Below are positions 39,310-47,111 of a DNA stretch of 64,000 bases, piece by piece. Within the stretch, counting starts at the first letter, position 1, and every line of letters starts with the position of its first letter. The translations under genes and the position numbers were made by a program. The notes under the pieces are model-generated. The model was not told the DNA's origin. It ran no database searches and saw only the letters and a list, made by a program, of their open reading frames with translations. Origin of the DNA: Thiothrix subterranea (GTDB lineage: Bacteria; Pseudomonadota; Gammaproteobacteria; Thiotrichales; Thiotrichaceae); NCBI RefSeq assembly GCF_030930995.1, contig NZ_CP133216.1:1-64000 (forward strand), read 5' to 3'.

Positions 39310-39876
39310 TCAGGTGTTGGCGAATGGCGCAAACATCCCGTCAATCTCCGTATTGAACAGATGGTTGGAATAGTTGCTCAAGACCTTGACCGATATGGCC
39401 AGCACAATCGAGAGTACCTGCTGCTCGGTATAACCCGCCGCGAGGAAGGCATCAAGGTCAGCACGCGCAGGATTGCCACGGGTTTTCACCATCACCCGTG
39501 TAAACGTTTCCAGTGCAGATAAACGTGCATCGGCTACCGGCTTCCCGGTACAGACAGATGCCACCACATCCTTGGCAACCCCTGATTTCATCACCGCCAA
39601 CATGCTGTGTGCTGCCACACAGTATTCGCAGTTGTTTTCATGGCTGATGGTGAGAAATACCACCTCCTGTTCCGGCGGTGTAAACCCGCTTTCTTCCCGG
39701 AACAGCGCGTAACCGTGCAGGTAAGTGTCCAGCACCGCTGGCTGGTTGACCATGTTGGCGTACATATTGGGGATGAACCCCACTTGTGCCAGTGCGGTAT
39801 CCAGCACGTCCTTGCTGCGTCCGCTGGCGGATGCGTGGTTGATGCCCTCAAGTGTCAGCATTTTTTCCCGGCTCAT
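39310..39876 (-). CDS. Carboxymuconolactone decarboxylase/AhpD-family protein
   Basis: 188 residues from the ATG at 39876. The AhpD-type redox motif CEYCVAAHS is present, with the Glu before it (HENNCEYC). Such proteins reduce peroxides or disulfides through a CXXC pair. It is the last gene of the tusA-dsrE2 operon (16 bases after dsrE2), so it probably deals with sulfane sulfur or peroxide in the same pathway. Confidence 0.8.
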   Translation of the reverse strand: MSREKMLTLEGINHASASGRSKDVLDTALAQVGFIPNMYANMVNQPAVLDTYLHGYALFREESGFTPPEQEVVFLTISHENNCEYCVAAHSMLAVMKSGVAKDVVASVCTGKPVADARLSALETFTRVMVKTRGNPARADLDAFLAAGYTEQQVLSIVLAISVKVLSNYSNHLFNTEIDGMFAPFANT

Positions 39877-39892
39877 GGTGTGTCTCCTTGGG

Positions 39893-40504
39893 TTAAACAA
39901 ACAGGTTTACGTCAGCTTTTTGCGCCAACGGCAGGAAACTGGCAGCCCCCACCCAGTCATGGATGTCAGGGATGAAGTCAGATTTTTCATAGGTGAACAG
40001 GTCAACGGTCATTTGGCAGGCGACCAGTTTCACCCCGGCTTCTACCGCCAGTTCGCGCAGTTCCTCAATCGAAGCCACGCCTTTTTGCTGCATGGTCTGC
40101 TTCATGAAATGGGTGGCGATGCTTTCAAAACCGGGCAAACCCGCCATCAGCAGGTTAGGGATGGGCAGGTTGGTTTCACGCAACCATTGCGGGCCGGTGG
40201 GCAGCTTGAACGGCATGGCAGGGTTGCCGAGCGGACTGATTTTCAAGTCCAGGTCTTTTTTCAGCAAGTTCAGGCCATAAAATGTGAAAAACACCGCCAC
40301 ATCCCACCCCAGCGCGGCGGCAGTAGCGGCGAGGATGAAGGGCGGATACGCCATGTCCAGCGTCCCTTTGGTGGCGATGATGGTCATGGAAGGGATATGG
40401 TTGGCTTCACGCTCTTCCATCTTGTGTTGGAAACGTTCATCGAACCACTGGTCAAACAAGGCTTTGTCAAAACCAGCGGGATCGGTTTGGACTGCGGCTG
40501 TCAT
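39893..40504 (-). CDS. dsrE2: DsrE2-family sulfur-carrier protein
   Basis: 203 residues from the ATG at 40504 (AAGGAG upstream). DsrE/F/DrsH fold: SMTIIATKGTLDMAYPPFILAATAAALGWDVAVFFTFYGL and the conserved Cys in LVACQMTVDLF. DsrE2 proteins pair with TusA in sulfur oxidisers and carry persulfide sulfur, often at the membrane. It lies 11 bases after tusA. Confidence 0.8.
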   Translation of the reverse strand: MTAAVQTDPAGFDKALFDQWFDERFQHKMEEREANHIPSMTIIATKGTLDMAYPPFILAATAAALGWDVAVFFTFYGLNLLKKDLDLKISPLGNPAMPFKLPTGPQWLRETNLPIPNLLMAGLPGFESIATHFMKQTMQQKGVASIEELRELAVEAGVKLVACQMTVDLFTYEKSDFIPDIHDWVGAASFLPLAQKADVNLFV

Positions 40505-40515
40505 GGTCAATCTCC

Positions 40516-40749
40516 TTACGCTTTGCGGATGAGGAAAGCATATTCACCACCGGCATCGTTGGAGGACACCAGTTCATTGCCGGTCTGCTGGCAAAACGCC
40601 TGTATGTCCTTGACCGAACCGGGGTCACTCGCCTGTACTGCCAGCGTGTCGCCGGGGTTCAGGGTGTTCAGTGCCTTTTTGGTGCGCAGGATAGGCAACG
40701 GGCAGTTGAGGCCGCGTGCGTCAAGGGTTTGGGTTGCTGCTGTGGTCAT
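40516..40749 (-). CDS. tusA: Sulfur-carrier protein TusA
   Basis: 77 residues. LDARGLNCPLPILRTKKAL holds the active Cys in the CPXP motif, as in TusA/SirA. It receives persulfide sulfur and passes it to partners such as DsrE2 or the sulfur-oxidation machinery. First gene of a three-gene minus-strand operon, with a TetR operator 25 bases upstream. Confidence 0.9.
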   Translation of the reverse strand: MTTAATQTLDARGLNCPLPILRTKKALNTLNPGDTLAVQASDPGSVKDIQAFCQQTGNELVSSNDAGGEYAFLIRKA

Positions 40750-40773
40750 GTGATTGCTCCTGTGTGAATGTCA

Positions 40774-40794
40774 TTAGTTGACTGGTCGGTAAAA
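40774..40794. promoter_or_regulatory. TetR-family operator, copy 1 (tusA side)
   Basis: The 21-base site beginning TTAGTTGACTGGTC matches the site at 41430-41450 at 18 of 21 positions and contains the dyad GAC-YR-GTC. It sits upstream of tusA and just downstream of tetR, where it would control the tusA-dsrE2-ahpD operon. Confidence 0.7.
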
Positions 40795-40825
40795 ATTGAG
40801 GGCAAAAAATTTTACACGGGCAGGA

Positions 40826-41419
40826 TTACCCCACCCGGATGCCGAGGATGGCTGAACCCAGTTCCCGAATCACTTCCGGGTCATTGCGGGCTTTTGCCAT
40901 CAGCAGCATTCCTTCTATATACGCAAACATCGCCCGCGCAGATGCAGCCGTATCCAACGGCGGTATGTCGCCTTTGCTGACGGCTTCTTCCAAACAAGCA
41001 TGGATTTCTGCTTCGATGCGTTTGAACAGGGTCACGGTATGCTGGCGGATGGGTTCATCTAGCGAACCTAGTTCAGAAGCAATATTGCCGTAAGGGCAAC
41101 CGAGGGCTTTACCCGTTTGTTCCTTGACCCTTTTCTGGAAGGCGTAGATGTTTTCCACCAGCTTGCTGATGCGCTCCAGCGGCGGGTATTCGGGGCGGAA
41201 AGCGCGGGTGAAGATATTTTCCTTTAACGCCACGTAGTGTTCATCCAGCACCGACAGTGCCAAATCCTGTTTGGATGGAAAGAAATGGTAAAAGCTGCCT
41301 TTTTGTACGCCAGCAGCATCACAGATTTCTTTGACCCCAACATGCCCATAGCTGCGGGCGTACAGCAGGTCACGGGCACTGTTGATCAGGCGTTGGCGGG
41401 TGTCGGTTGCAATATTCAT
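40826..41419 (-). CDS. TetR-family regulator of the sulfur-trafficking genes
   Basis: 197 residues from the ATG at 41419. The N-terminal helix-turn-helix (VKEICDAAGVQKGSFYHFFPSKQDL) is standard. A Cys in KALGCPYGNIASELG lies where redox-active TetR proteins keep a sensing Cys. Two copies of one palindromic site flank the gene, so it probably controls both tusA-dsrE2-ahpD and itself with the plus-strand yeeE unit. The inducer may be a sulfur or electrophile species; this is inferred from context. Confidence 0.8.
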   Translation of the reverse strand: MNIATDTRQRLINSARDLLYARSYGHVGVKEICDAAGVQKGSFYHFFPSKQDLALSVLDEHYVALKENIFTRAFRPEYPPLERISKLVENIYAFQKRVKEQTGKALGCPYGNIASELGSLDEPIRQHTVTLFKRIEAEIHACLEEAVSKGDIPPLDTAASARAMFAYIEGMLLMAKARNDPEVIRELGSAILGIRVG

Positions 41420-41429
41420 AATACGAATC

Positions 41430-41450
41430 TTAGTTGACCAGTCAGTAAAA
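41430..41450. promoter_or_regulatory. TetR-family operator, copy 2 (tetR/yeeE side)
   Basis: The 21-base site beginning TTAGTTGACCAGTC, 10 bases before the tetR start and about 60 before the divergent small membrane gene. Same dyad and flanks as copy 1, so the protein likely represses in both directions here. Confidence 0.7.
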
Positions 41451-41512
41451 TGCAATTATAGTCGCAGCACAAGAATTTACCATAATCACCACTGTTAGTA
41501 AGGAGTCCCCCC

Positions 41513-41701
41513 ATGGCTAAAATGGGTTGCCCAATGCGCCTCACCTTCATTTTTATGTCCACCCTGATTTGGTTGGGTATCTTTTTGACAGGTTTCAGTA
41601 ACGTCCACTGGTTGTTGTATGTGCCTGCCATCGGCACGGCATTTGCCGGGCTTTCCGGCATTTGCATGGGTGCTGCCATCTTCGGCAAAGTCTGCCAGTA
41701 A
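41513..41701 (+). CDS. Small two-helix membrane protein
   Basis: 62 residues: a short N-terminus with Cys (KMGCPMR), two hydrophobic segments (about 10-30 and 34-55) and a Cys at the end (KVCQ). AAGGAG precedes the ATG at 41513. It abuts the yeeE-like gene without a gap, so it may be part of the same transport unit. Not recognised otherwise. Confidence 0.6.
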   Translation: MAKMGCPMRLTFIFMSTLIWLGIFLTGFSNVHWLLYVPAIGTAFAGLSGICMGAAIFGKVCQ

Positions 41702-42724
41702 TTGCTGCTGACCCTTTCCATCCTGCTGGCGGCAATCCTTGGGTTTGCCGCACATCGGGCAGGCATGTGCAGTGTGCGTGCGGTGGGGGAAATCCTCACA
41801 ACGCGCCGTTCCCTGATGCTGCAAAGTTTTATCAAGGCCAGCTTTTGGGTGGTGGGTATTGCTGTGCCTTTGGCGTGGCTTTCCCTGACTCCGCCACACA
41901 GTATCGCCCTATTTGCATTGGCGTGGTCTGCCTTGTTGGGTGGCTTTGTGTTTGGGGTGGGAGCTGCTTTCAATGGCGGTTGTGCTTTTTTCACCTTGTC
42001 GCGGCTGGTCGGTGGGGAACTCAAGTTGCTGTTCACCCTACTGGGGTTTGTGTTGGGGTTTGTCTTGCACAGCCAGCTATTCCCGGCTTTCCATAGCCTG
42101 CCAGCCGCGCCGTTATTGGCGGTGTACCAACGCTTTGAATCCTCTTACTTGTTGTTATTGCTGCCCGTTTGGGGGTGGATGGTGTATGAATTGTGGCGTT
42201 TGTGGGCAAGCCGCCCAGCAGGTATGACGTGGTTGCAACGGCTGTTGGCAGACCAATACCGTTTGTCTACGGGCGCATTCCTGTTTGGGGTGAGTAATGC
42301 GGTGCTGATTTCCATCTGGGGCGGTTGGTCATACCCCGGTACGTTGTACGGATTGGTGACACATCCTGTCATTGGCAGTGTGGATGTCACCCGTTTGCTG
42401 CTGTTTGCGGCCTTGCTGGGCGGTATGGTGTTTTCAGCCGTGCAACGCCGCAGTGTGCGTTGGCGGTTCGATAGCCCCCGGCAATGGCTGGTGCATTTGT
42501 TAAGTGGCGCATTGATGGGGATTGGGATTGCGATGACCCCCGGCGGCAATACCGGCCTGTTGCTGGAAGGAATACCGATGCTGTCGCCCCACGCGATTCC
42601 CGCTTACCTTGCGATGATGGCCGGGGTAGCGGCGGTGCTGATGCTGAAAATGGCACTCTTCAGGAAGCCGATGAACGTGGATTGCCGAGGGGATGTGGTG
42701 CAAACCGAGAATACCCATCTGTGA
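41702..42724 (+). CDS. YeeE/YedE-family sulfur-compound transporter
   Basis: 340 residues with about nine helices. Conserved Cys motifs of the family are present: HRAGMCSVRAVGEI, FNGGCAFFTLSRLVGGE and TPGGNTGLLLEGIP. The family includes the thiosulfate importer TsuA. The start is TTG at 41702, directly after the previous stop; the next ATG would remove most of the first helix. Linked by the shared operator to tusA and dsrE2, so import of thiosulfate or another sulfur species is likely. Confidence 0.8.
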   Translation: MLLTLSILLAAILGFAAHRAGMCSVRAVGEILTTRRSLMLQSFIKASFWVVGIAVPLAWLSLTPPHSIALFALAWSALLGGFVFGVGAAFNGGCAFFTLSRLVGGELKLLFTLLGFVLGFVLHSQLFPAFHSLPAAPLLAVYQRFESSYLLLLLPVWGWMVYELWRLWASRPAGMTWLQRLLADQYRLSTGAFLFGVSNAVLISIWGGWSYPGTLYGLVTHPVIGSVDVTRLLLFAALLGGMVFSAVQRRSVRWRFDSPRQWLVHLLSGALMGIGIAMTPGGNTGLLLEGIPMLSPHAIPAYLAMMAGVAAVLMLKMALFRKPMNVDCRGDVVQTENTHL

Positions 42725-42727
42725 CAA

Positions 42728-43240
42728 TCAATCAGCAGGTCGGGTATGCCGCTGGTACAGTCGCTGGGGTTTGGGCGTTTCCCGTGGAGAAATGACACTA
42801 ACGCACAGCCGATCACACGACAGATTGCCAGGGCCAAACACAAACAGGACTAACAGCATCCCGCCCCAGATAACGTGTTGCAACAGGCCAGCAGCACCAG
42901 CAGGCGTAAATAAATAAGGGTAGGAAAATACCGCCAATAGGTTAAAGGCGAACAGCACCAAAGCCGCAGGGCGGGTCAGTACCCCGAACGCAACCAGCAC
43001 CGGTAAGGTCAGCTCGATACCTGTCCATAGGGCGGCTGCCAGTTCCGGCGCAAATAACGGCACACGGTACTCTTCGCGGAATACCGAAAGCGTGGCTGCC
43101 CAGCTTTGGAGTTTGACCGAACCATCGACAAAGAAAGCCCAGCCAACGTACAGGCGGAAGGCCAACAACAGCAAGGGTTGCAAGGCGTACTGGGTGAATG
43201 GGCGTTCTGCCATCAGGAATGTCCGTATATGTAACCGCAT
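42728..43240 (-). CDS. DoxX-family membrane protein
   Basis: 170 residues, four helices, DoxX family (FRLYVGWAFFVDGSVKLQSW, LTRPAALVLFAFNLLAVFSYPY). It is a close paralogue of the DoxX encoded in the bufferin operon at 44615. Converges with yeeE, 3 bases apart. AAGGAG before the ATG. DoxX proteins are tied to thiosulfate or thiol redox reactions; no specific role is shown. Confidence 0.75.
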   Translation of the reverse strand: MRLHIRTFLMAERPFTQYALQPLLLLAFRLYVGWAFFVDGSVKLQSWAATLSVFREEYRVPLFAPELAAALWTGIELTLPVLVAFGVLTRPAALVLFAFNLLAVFSYPYLFTPAGAAGLLQHVIWGGMLLVLFVFGPGNLSCDRLCVSVISPRETPKPQRLYQRHTRPAD

Positions 43241-43350
43241 GGTGTTCTCCTTGTGTGCAAACCATACCGTTTGTACGGCAAAGGGCAGGTTACAGATGCA
43301 AGATAGGCATAAAAAAAGACCAGGTTAACAACAATAAGGAGGAGGAATTC

Positions 43351-43611
43351 ATGCAGCAGGTCGGGAAATGGCTCACCCGGAGTGGGCAAGGTGACAGCGA
43401 GGCATTCCACAAACTTTACCAGCATACCTCGCCGCGATTGTATGGCTTGTGTTTACAGTTGCTGGGTGATCCCAGTAAGGCGGAACAGGTGCTGGAAGCA
43501 GGTTTTGTGCAAGTGTGGCAGCGTGCCGCCTGCTATACCCCAGGCGGGGAGGATGCTTTCGTGTGGATGTTGCGCATTTTCCAGAAAACCGCCCGCAAAA
43601 CCGGTGCATAA
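43351..43611 (+). CDS. Short sigma-70 region-2 protein (truncated ECF-like)
   Basis: 86 residues from an ATG with strong AAGGAGGAGG upstream. The sequence from GDSEAFHKLYQHTSPRLYGLCLQLLGDPSKAEQVLEAGFVQVWQ matches sigma region 2 of ECF factors, but region 4 is absent: the frame ends soon after. It lies divergent to the doxX gene. It may be an anti-/co-sigma-like mini factor or a remnant; the intact ribosome site argues that it is translated. Confidence 0.6.
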   Translation: MQQVGKWLTRSGQGDSEAFHKLYQHTSPRLYGLCLQLLGDPSKAEQVLEAGFVQVWQRAACYTPGGEDAFVWMLRIFQKTARKTGA

Positions 43612-43726
43612 AAAAGCCAGCCGACAGTTTGAACCTGTGGCTAGCTACTGTGGTGCTAACATGAATGGGAGGAGTCATTCTCTGTTCATGGCAAGCACGG
43701 CAGAGGATAACACGTCAGGCAGCTAA

Positions 43727-43963
43727 TCACTTCAGGTCAGTCATGCTTGCCCCAAAATTGATGTGGAATACCGCTCCCCCCAACACAAGGGCAGGTACTG
43801 ATGCAACACCAGCGGCTTCTGCTTCCGGGATGCGGGATTTATCCATACCCAGATGTACGATTTCCACGGCATAGCGTGAACGGTCAATGGCATCGGCTAC
43901 GGCGTTCTCTGCGGCTACGCATACCGGACATCCGGCATGGTAGAAAATGGCTTTTTCATTCAT
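43727..43963 (-). CDS. Small thioredoxin/glutaredoxin-fold protein
   Basis: 78 residues: FYHAGCPVCVAAENAV gives a CPVC active site, and ASVPALVLGGAVFHINFGA carries the cis-Pro. Likely a cytoplasmic thiol oxidoreductase. It is divergent from the HxlR-type regulator gene 136 bases away, which probably controls it. Confidence 0.75.
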   Translation of the reverse strand: MNEKAIFYHAGCPVCVAAENAVADAIDRSRYAVEIVHLGMDKSRIPEAEAAGVASVPALVLGGAVFHINFGASMTDLK

Positions 43964-44098
43964 GATGATTCTCCTGATAGGTTTGCTATGGTGTGCGCAC
44001 TATTTTATGGTAGTGCTGCCATAGCTGGAAAAACAGTGGTCACAAACTGGTGGGGTAGGTACTTTCTGGTGTAAATTATTTGGAATAAAAGGAGAAAA

Positions 44099-44419
44099 AT
44101 TATCGAACACCCACACAATACTTACCACAAACTGGAAGATGTTATTGGCTGCAAGTGGTCAGTTTCTGTATTGCTTGCTGTTGGGGAAGGTGTACACCGT
44201 CCGGGTGCGCTGGAACGGCATATAGAAGGCATATCAGCCAAAGTGTTGTCAGAACGCCTGCGTAAGCTCACACGGTATGGCCTGCTGGAGAAAAGGAGTT
44301 TTCCTGAAATACCACCCCGTACCGAGTATTCCCTGACGCTTTCAGGCTACAAACTGATTGCCATCATCCAGCAAATCAATGATCTGGATGGGAAGCTACG
44401 AAAAGCCGGAAATGACTAA
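44099..44419 (+). CDS. HxlR-family regulator with a non-standard start codon
   Basis: About 106 residues. The winged-helix sequence (DVIGCKWSVSVLLAVGEGVHRPGALERHIEGISAKVLSERL in order) is HxlR type, with a single Cys at IGCKWS where some members sense redox or electrophiles. The N-terminal residues IEHPHNTYHKLED are in frame upstream of any ATG/GTG/TTG; no ATG exists before an in-frame TAA at 44072. AAGGAG at 44089-44094 points to ATT (44099) or ATC (44102) as start. A start at TTG 44171 would lose the first helix. It likely controls the divergent thioredoxin-like gene. Confidence 0.6.
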   Translation: MIEHPHNTYHKLEDVIGCKWSVSVLLAVGEGVHRPGALERHIEGISAKVLSERLRKLTRYGLLEKRSFPEIPPRTEYSLTLSGYKLIAIIQQINDLDGKLRKAGND

Positions 44420-44455
44420 CCCGGTATTTACCAACACACATCAAAGCTGTGGATT

Positions 44456-44502
44456 AAAAAAACAGCACGCCAGCAGAAAGGACTAAAACGGCTGGCGAGC
44501 TG
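44456..44502 (-). terminator. Terminator of the bufferin operon
   Basis: On the minus strand CAGC-T-CGCCAGC (44502-44491) pairs with GCTGGCG-T-GCTG (44474-44463), followed by TTTTTTT. It lies 113 bases after the end of doxX and also faces the hxlR stop from the other side. The rest of 44420-44614 shows no gene. Confidence 0.6.
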
Positions 44503-44614
44503 TGGTGCTTGCTCGGTTCAGTGCGGAGGAGTGATAAAAGCAAGCATGAAAAGAGGCACTTATCCAGTGGTGTATGGAGAGTTCACCACCGGAAAGTGCC
44601 TGTGGAGCGAAACC

Positions 44615-45082
44615 TTAGTCGCGACTCAAGCGGCGACTCAGCGGGAAATCCAGCGACCACTTACCGGGGCCAAACACGAACACCGTCCAAAGCATTGCAC
44701 CCCATACGACGTGTTGCCAGAAGCCACCCGCACCTTCAATCGTGAACAGATACGGATAAGAAATCACCGCCACAATATTAAACACAAACAATCCCAAGGC
44801 GGCTGGGCGGGTCAAAAGCCCTACTGCCAGCAATACGGGCAACACCAATTCTGCCGCTGTTCCCAAATACGCCGCTAATTCGGGTGACAAAATCGGCACA
44901 ACGTATTCATCCTCAAACAACGAAAGCGTACTCGACCAGCTTTGCACCTTCGTCAAACCGGAGGCAAAAAATGCCCACGCCACATACAGGCGAAAACCCA
45001 GCAGGGTCAACGGTTTCAAAAAACTATCCAAAGGCCAGCAGTCGCCCATCAGGAAGCCGGGTAAAGTAATGGGATTTTTCAT
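44615..45082 (-). CDS. bufD: DoxX-family membrane protein of the bufferin operon
   Basis: 155 residues, four helices (LLGFRLYVAWAFFASGLTKVQSW; LTRPAALGLFVFNIVAVISYPYLF). DoxX-like proteins are the usual fourth member of bufferin operons. It lies 25 bases after bufC with AAGGAG upstream. Similar over its whole length to the DoxX at 42728-43240. Confidence 0.75.
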   Translation of the reverse strand: MKNPITLPGFLMGDCWPLDSFLKPLTLLGFRLYVAWAFFASGLTKVQSWSSTLSLFEDEYVVPILSPELAAYLGTAAELVLPVLLAVGLLTRPAALGLFVFNIVAVISYPYLFTIEGAGGFWQHVVWGAMLWTVFVFGPGKWSLDFPLSRRLSRD

Positions 45083-45107
45083 GGTGAACTCCTTACGTTA
45101 TTAATTT

Positions 45108-45881
45108 TTAAACCGTTATTTCAAACGACAGTATCCAGCCCTGCCGGATCGCTGCCATCAACAAAGCAGGCAATTGTTCCTGAAACCGCCCCGCCAGTTC
45201 GGGCAAGGTTTCCCGTTGTTGTACGGCGGTTAGGAATTCCCATTCACTGCTATTCAGTAGGACTTGCTGCAAACGTCGTCCTGTCCGCCATACCAGTACA
45301 TACGTTTGCTGTTGTAGCTGGATGCGTTCCAACGGCAATTTTTCGGGGTGATCTTCCGGCTGATGCGCCAACCACACCGCATGAATCGCGTAATCCGACG
45401 GCAACAAGTGGGCGGAATCGGGCGTATGCAGCGTCAAACTTTCCTGTTGCACCTCATTCAATGCCATCAGTTGGGCAAAGTCGGATGCGGGCTGGTTGAC
45501 CGCATTCCATGCCTGATGCCGCGCCCATTCCAGCCGCGCCATATCGGCTATCCACTGCATATTGAGGAGTGCAGGGTGCTGCTGCAAAAAATCCGCAAAT
45601 CCATCCCCGTATTCCGCAAGGAACGGGCGGGTGGGCGGCGATTGGTCAACATAACGATCACTGGCTGCCTCAAAAAACGCATCCCCCAGCAATTGTTGGC
45701 ACACGGGATACAGCGAGCCGAGGTATTGCAGCAAAATGCCGTGGACACTGTTGCGGTAAATGCCGACCCGTTGTACCGCATCCAGTTCCCCGTGCGGTTT
45801 GACCAAGACGGCTGCCGCGTCGCGCTTGTCACGGTCGAAAATAGCCTCAATAAAACGGTGCTGGAGTTCAGGCAAGGACAT
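45108..45881 (-). CDS. bufC: DUF2063 protein, partner of the MNIO enzyme (BufC/HvfC type)
   Basis: 257 residues from the ATG at 45881, overlapping bufB by 14 bp. DUF2063 N-terminus MSLPELQHRFIEAIFD and VGIYRNSVHGILLQYLGSLYPVCQQLLGDAFF. Proteins of this family bind the precursor peptide and form a complex with the MNIO enzyme that modifies its cysteines. A frame open to 45941 is rejected because it lies inside bufB. Confidence 0.85.
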   Translation of the reverse strand: MSLPELQHRFIEAIFDRDKRDAAAVLVKPHGELDAVQRVGIYRNSVHGILLQYLGSLYPVCQQLLGDAFFEAASDRYVDQSPPTRPFLAEYGDGFADFLQQHPALLNMQWIADMARLEWARHQAWNAVNQPASDFAQLMALNEVQQESLTLHTPDSAHLLPSDYAIHAVWLAHQPEDHPEKLPLERIQLQQQTYVLVWRTGRRLQQVLLNSSEWEFLTAVQQRETLPELAGRFQEQLPALLMAAIRQGWILSFEITV

Positions 45882-46689
45882 GGGCTTGCACCTCCGCTGC
45901 TTTGGTAGCTTCTGCCAGCAATATGTCCAGCTCCGGCACATTATTGTCCCACTCGATCAGGGTGGGGATTGCACCGAAACGCCGGATAGCCGTTGCGTAT
46001 AATTTCCAAACCGCATCATTAACAGGGTAGCCATGCGTATCCAGTAAGTGCGTGCCCCGGTCTTCATAACCCGCCAAGTGCATTTCCTGCACCCGTTGGT
46101 GTGGGATCGCATTCAAATAAGCCAGCGGGTCAAAATCATGGTTGCAGGCACTGACATAAATATTGTTCACGTCCAGCAAAATGTCGCAATCTGCCTCTTC
46201 CGCCACCGCACACAGGAAATCCCATTCGCTCATGGCTGATTGCTGGTATTGCAGGTAGCTGGAAACGTTTTCGATCACCAACCTGCGCTCCAGCATATCC
46301 TGCGCTTGGCGGATGCGGCGGGCGGCATGGTGGATAGTTTCCTCGGTATAAGGCAGCGGGATCAGGTCGTGAGTGACCAGCCTGTGAACCGATGTCCAGC
46401 ACAGATGGTCGGAAACCCACGCAGGGTTCACCCGTTCCACCAATGCTTTGACACGGCTAAAGTATTCGGTATCCAGCGGGTCAGTCGAGCCTAATGACAT
46501 GCCAACCCCGTGGAAAGTGAGCGGGTAATGTTCCGCAATTTCAAACAAATAATCCTGCTGCACACTACCGGGCAGCAGGTAGTTGTCGGTCAAAACCTCC
46601 AGCCAAGGGATGGGCGGCTTGCTGTCCGCAATCGTGTCGATGTGCTGGAAACGCAAACCAATGCCGCAACCGTTGACTGGATTTGACAT
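45868..46689 (-). CDS. bufB: MNIO (DUF692) peptide-modifying enzyme BufB
   Basis: 273 residues, TIM-barrel DUF692 family of multinuclear non-haem iron oxidases. Iron-ligand regions are visible: FHGVGMSLGST, WVSDHLCW, ENVSSYLQYQQSAMSE, LLDVNNIYVSACNHDFD, MHLAGYEDRGTHLLDTHG. It converts Cys residues of the bufferin precursor to thiooxazole-type rings that bind copper. It is 10 bases downstream of bufA. Confidence 0.9.
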   Translation of the reverse strand: MSNPVNGCGIGLRFQHIDTIADSKPPIPWLEVLTDNYLLPGSVQQDYLFEIAEHYPLTFHGVGMSLGSTDPLDTEYFSRVKALVERVNPAWVSDHLCWTSVHRLVTHDLIPLPYTEETIHHAARRIRQAQDMLERRLVIENVSSYLQYQQSAMSEWDFLCAVAEEADCDILLDVNNIYVSACNHDFDPLAYLNAIPHQRVQEMHLAGYEDRGTHLLDTHGYPVNDAVWKLYATAIRRFGAIPTLIEWDNNVPELDILLAEATKAAEVQAHVLA

Positions 46690-46699
46690 GGGGTAGCCC

Positions 46700-46984
46700 T
46701 TACTTTTTCATTTCTGGAACGACAACACCGCCGGTAATTTTTTCACAAGTACCTTTGGGGACTTTGAGCCATTCACCGGCTGCGCTGTCTGTTTTGGATT
46801 GACCTGCACACGCATGACCGTTTGCGCCACAATCATTCATGCCAGCTTTAACGATGCCGGAACATTTTTCCATTTCAACTTTTGCAGCATCTTTGGCATC
46901 ATCAGCGGCGAACAATGCGCCAGAGGTTGCAGCCATGCCCAGTGCCATCAGTGCAGCAGCCATTACTTGTTTGTTCATGTTCAT
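46700..46984 (-). CDS. bufA: Bufferin precursor (DUF2282), copper-binding RiPP
   Basis: 94 residues with a long signal peptide (to about 26, ALFAAD). The mature part carries the four conserved Cys of DUF2282 bufferins: [25 protein letters not shown], then VPKGTCEKI. The central pair is what MNIO enzymes modify. Exported to the periplasm where it buffers copper. AAGGAG lies 8 bases before the first ATG (46984); a second ATG at 46978 is possible. Confidence 0.9.
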   Translation of the reverse strand: MNMNKQVMAAALMALGMAATSGALFAADDAKDAAKVEMEKCSGIVKAGMNDCGANGHACAGQSKTDSAAGEWLKVPKGTCEKITGGVVVPEMKK

Positions 46985-47057
46985 TGTCTTAACTCCTTAA
47001 ATAAACTAAAAATAATCTTCTCTGTTTACCTGTCAGTCTTGTGTCAGGTACGGGGTT

Positions 47058-47103
47058 ATACGGGGCTTGCATCGGTCTGGATGCAAGCCAGCCGTATTTT
47101 TTT
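47058..47103. repeat. Long hairpin between the small peptide gene and bufA
   Basis: Outer arms ATACGG/CCGTAT and inner arms GGCTTGCATC/GATGCAAGCC enclose a 6-base loop (47058-47097); seven T follow on the plus strand. On the minus strand, in the direction of the genes, the hairpin has A7 before it and no T-run after it, so it may guard the bufA mRNA or act as a site for a regulator more than as a terminator. Confidence 0.55.
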
Positions 47104-47111
47104 CAGTTTCT

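Noticed and set aside
42728-45082. The two DoxX genes as a recent duplication or repeat element
   Set aside because: The proteins are similar but the DNA has diverged widely and the neighbours differ, so they are old paralogues.
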